Part shown: piece by piece, positions 61,583 through 64,000 of the stretch
Layout: each line of letters begins with the position of its first letter
Numbering within the stretch: position 1 is the first letter of the stretch
Source of the DNA: Trichoplax adhaerens
Lineage: Eukaryota; Placozoa; Uniplacotomia; Trichoplacea; Trichoplacidae
Length of the DNA stretch: 64,000 nucleotides
Assembly (NCBI RefSeq): GCF_000150275.1
Contig: NW_002060977.1
Location: 300,288-364,287, forward strand
Reading direction: 5' to 3'
Made by a program: the position numbers and the translations under genes
Notes under the pieces: generated by a model
What the model saw: only the letters and a program-made list of their open reading frames with translations
Told to the model about the DNA's origin: nothing
Databases searched by the model: none

Positions 61583-63962
61583 AGATGGAAATAATTTAAT
61601 ATGTCAGAATATTCTACCTTTGAACAATTCTGATGCAGGAAGAAATATCTCTAACGCGGATACCTTACTTCATTTGTAAGTTTTTAGATACACAAGTTTA
61701 TCAGCGAACATTTAAATACGCTTAGCAAGAATGTTCAGGCATAGTTTAAGTAATTTTTTACCTTGTTTTTAATATAATAATCTTTCAGTATTATATAGCT
61801 AGAGTATATTATGCAATACCAGATGGAAATACCATTAATTCTAGTGTCAAACATTACTACGTTTTTTTATCCTTTTGTTGTGATAGTCTAAAATTACTCG
61901 TTGGCTTTGCTAAATATGAAATTACATTCCGTGAACAATTAAATTACTTAATGATATTAAACCTATAACTTACATCTAGAATGATTCAGAATGTGAAATT
62001 AAACTATTTGGATACGATCAGTTCCTGTCACTGCTATCAATCTATGTAAGTATTAATACTGTTTTCGTATGTTTGATGCCACGGAAAATGCAACGGTAAT
62101 TGCAATACTGCATTTGCTCTAAATTTCAGAACTCCGATTTGTACTGCTGATTACTATATAATGACTGCTTAAAATTTAATAATATTTAATAAATTTTCTT
62201 CATAATCCAATCTTCATGTTGACGTAGCATGTTCCGCAAAATTGATGTCAACATTATTGATGGCAAAGCTTTTGACAAATGCACGAACTTAAAATCTTTG
62301 TAAGTCATTAATTGCCCAATCCACTTTAGTAAATATTAATAGTTATATCGTACTTCAGTATAGGTGGAAAAGTGTTACTTGATGACAAATGCTATTTAAT
62401 TGCATTTCAATTGATATTCAGCTCTCCTTCGTTCTGTCACTAGAAAATTTCGATATTCTAGAATTAATAGCATATTAGCTAACACATTCTCATCCATCTT
62501 AAGCCTACAATCATTGTAAGTAGAAGGTATCCTAGCGAAATCAGGTCTACTTGAAATCTAAATATCATGAATAAAACATTTAGTTTATTAATAATAGACA
62601 TGCAATTTAAATTACATAATCACATCAATTTTCAAAGTTATAGCAGTTTAAAATCAAGTAAAAGGCAAGCGTATACGATGTTGCATAGATAAATTGTACT
62701 AATCTCTTACCTTTAAATTTTAGAGAATTAATTGATGTTCGTATTGGTAACGAAATAACGCTAGCTTTCGATAATTTAGCAAATCTTACCAACATGTAAG
62801 ANNNNNNNNNNNNNNNNNNNNNNNNNNNNNNNNNNNNNNNNNNNNNNNNNNNNNNNNNNNNNNNNNNNNNNNNNNNNNNNNNNNNNNNNNNNNNNNNNNN
62901 NNNNNNNNNNNNNNNNNNNNNNNNNNNNNNNNNNNNNNNNNNNNNNNNNNNNNNNNNNNNNNNNNNNNNNNNNNNNNNNNNNNNNNNNNNNNNNNNNNNN
63001 NNNNNNNNNNNNNNNNNNNNNNNNNNNNNNNNNNNNNNNNNNNNNNNNNNNNNNNNNNNNNNNNNNNNNNNNNNNNNNNNNNNNNNNNNNNNNNNNNNNN
63101 NNNNNNNNNNNNNNNNNNNNNNNNNNNNNNNNNNNNNNNNNNNNNNNNNNNNNNNNNNNNNNNNNNNNNNNNNNNNNNNNNNNNNNNNNNNNNATGAAAA
63201 GACAAGTTATAAACTACAAATGATCAAATACTGTCATAAGTATTCCTCATTCTAATAATGTGCCTCTCAAATCTCTAAAAAACACTCTTCTAAAAACTTT
63301 CTCAGCTATAAAGTTTTAATTCTGATAAATTGTACAATATATTTAAGTTGTAGATGATAAAACTGATTCTAGCCGGCGTAGTATGATCAGTGTAATGACT
63401 TTGTCTATCATAGAACTCCCTAGTATGTTATGATATATCAAGTTATAGCTGAGAATACCGCTACATTATTTAAATTCGGTCAACATCGACTTTAGTCAGG
63501 CTATCTGAAATAAAATTACACCTAGGCCTCAAGGAATAAGTATTATAAGATGTATTCCTTTAACTAATGAAAGCAACCTATATTCAATAACCTCACAAAA
63601 TCTTAAATTTTAACCCGTTCATGGATGTAATACTAAGTGGATTGCTCCTGATCTCGTGTCTAACTGTAATCCAAACTTTAATGACACAATAGGATTTTAA
63701 ACTATAATAAAGTCTTAGATGGTAGAGGTGACATTCAGGATTTCTTTGACAATCACCTTCCAATGCTAAAGGAAATGTGAGTGTCATTATTTCCTGTCCT
63801 AGTTGAAATGATTAAGAAATCTTCAAGTTTGAATTATAAGCCATCAATAAACAAACCGCTGTTAAAGCATGTAATCTTCTGATGTTCTAGCGATCTGGGG
63901 TACTCTAATATTGAGAGTATTTACCCGAACAAGTTCAAGCACCTTTATGAAGTTCAACGTTT
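61583..63962 (+). CDS. Gene 3: LRR-repeat GPCR paralogue, N-terminal part only (3' partial)
   Basis: Seven exons: 61583-61675 (93 nt, cap-like, NNLICQNILPLNNSD), 61980-62045 (66), 62228-62299, 62444-62515, 62724-62795, 63693-63776 (84, GTGAGT donor), 63891-63962. They correspond one for one to gene 2 exons 21005, 23444, 23625, 25135, 25324, 25469 and 26106, for example LDTISSCHCYQSM versus LDPIVDCGVFQEV for the 66-nt exon. The last donor is GTAAGT at 63963, so the gene continues beyond the window. No 7TM exon is in view; receptor identity rests on collinearity with gene 2. The N gap (62802-63193) falls in one intron. It lies between two exons adjacent in gene 2, so it probably hides no conserved exon. 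First exon not identified. Confidence 0.78.
62802..63193. other. Assembly gap (392 N)
   Basis: A run of N starts 6 nt after the donor of gene 3 exon 62724-62795. Any apparent open frame across it is meaningless. Confidence 0.99.
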
Positions 63963-64000
63963 GTAAGTTGCCAATATGTTATTTACATCGTTATAATAAT

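Noticed and set aside
62786-63205. 139-codon minus-strand frame
   Set aside because: It consists almost wholly of assembly-gap N.
1-64000. tRNA, rRNA, CRISPR array or bacterial operon structure
   Set aside because: None seen; spliced exons and LTRs show eukaryotic nuclear DNA, and no direct-repeat/spacer pattern or tRNA-like promoter boxes were found by eye.

Overview
The window is AT-rich animal nuclear DNA. It has short coding exons bounded by GTAAGT-like donors and pyrimidine-AG acceptors, introns of about 0.1 to 3.3 kb, many solo-LTR-like repeats, and one assembly gap of 392 N (62802-63193). The only protein-coding content I can support is a head-to-tail array of leucine-rich-repeat G-protein-coupled receptors (LGR/relaxin-receptor-like), all on the + strand. 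This, with the low GC, suggests an early-branching animal such as a placozoan or cnidarian. That assignment is inference; the sequence does not fix the species.

Layout. Gene 1 enters from the left edge: 17 single-repeat exons from 1298, then a 7TM exon ending at 10052. 10.05-21.0 kb is intergenic and full of solo LTRs. Gene 2 runs from 21005 to 43870: an N-terminal cap exon, 41 single-repeat exons and a 7TM exon, about 4.3 kb of coding sequence or roughly 1,420 residues, with its signal-peptide exon not located. 43.9-61.5 kb is intergenic, again with LTRs. Gene 3 starts by 61583 and runs off the right edge; its 7 visible exons match the first 7 exons of gene 2 in order. The 18 visible exons of gene 1 match the last 18 of gene 2 one for one, so the array arose by tandem duplication of a receptor that already had about 40 repeats.

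Almost every repeat exon is one leucine-rich repeat of 63-123 nt. The exons begin and end in phase 2 (the split codon is the closing Leu/Val/Met of the repeat) and their lengths are multiples of three, so any one of them could be skipped without a frameshift. The 7TM exons carry the LGR hinge (CC motif and further cysteines), DRY, SWLP and NPYLY. Together they encode cell-surface receptors with an unusually long ectodomain joined to a rhodopsin-class transducer.

The repeats form at least eight families of 380-960 bp elements that start TGT, end ACA, and sit between 5-bp target-site duplications that I could read for most copies. Several carry a TATA-like box followed by AATAAA. They are best explained as solo LTRs of LTR retrotransposons; no internal gag-pol region is present. 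Two nests are resolved to the base. One LTR copy carries a 97-bp CpG-dense insert unlike anything else in the window.
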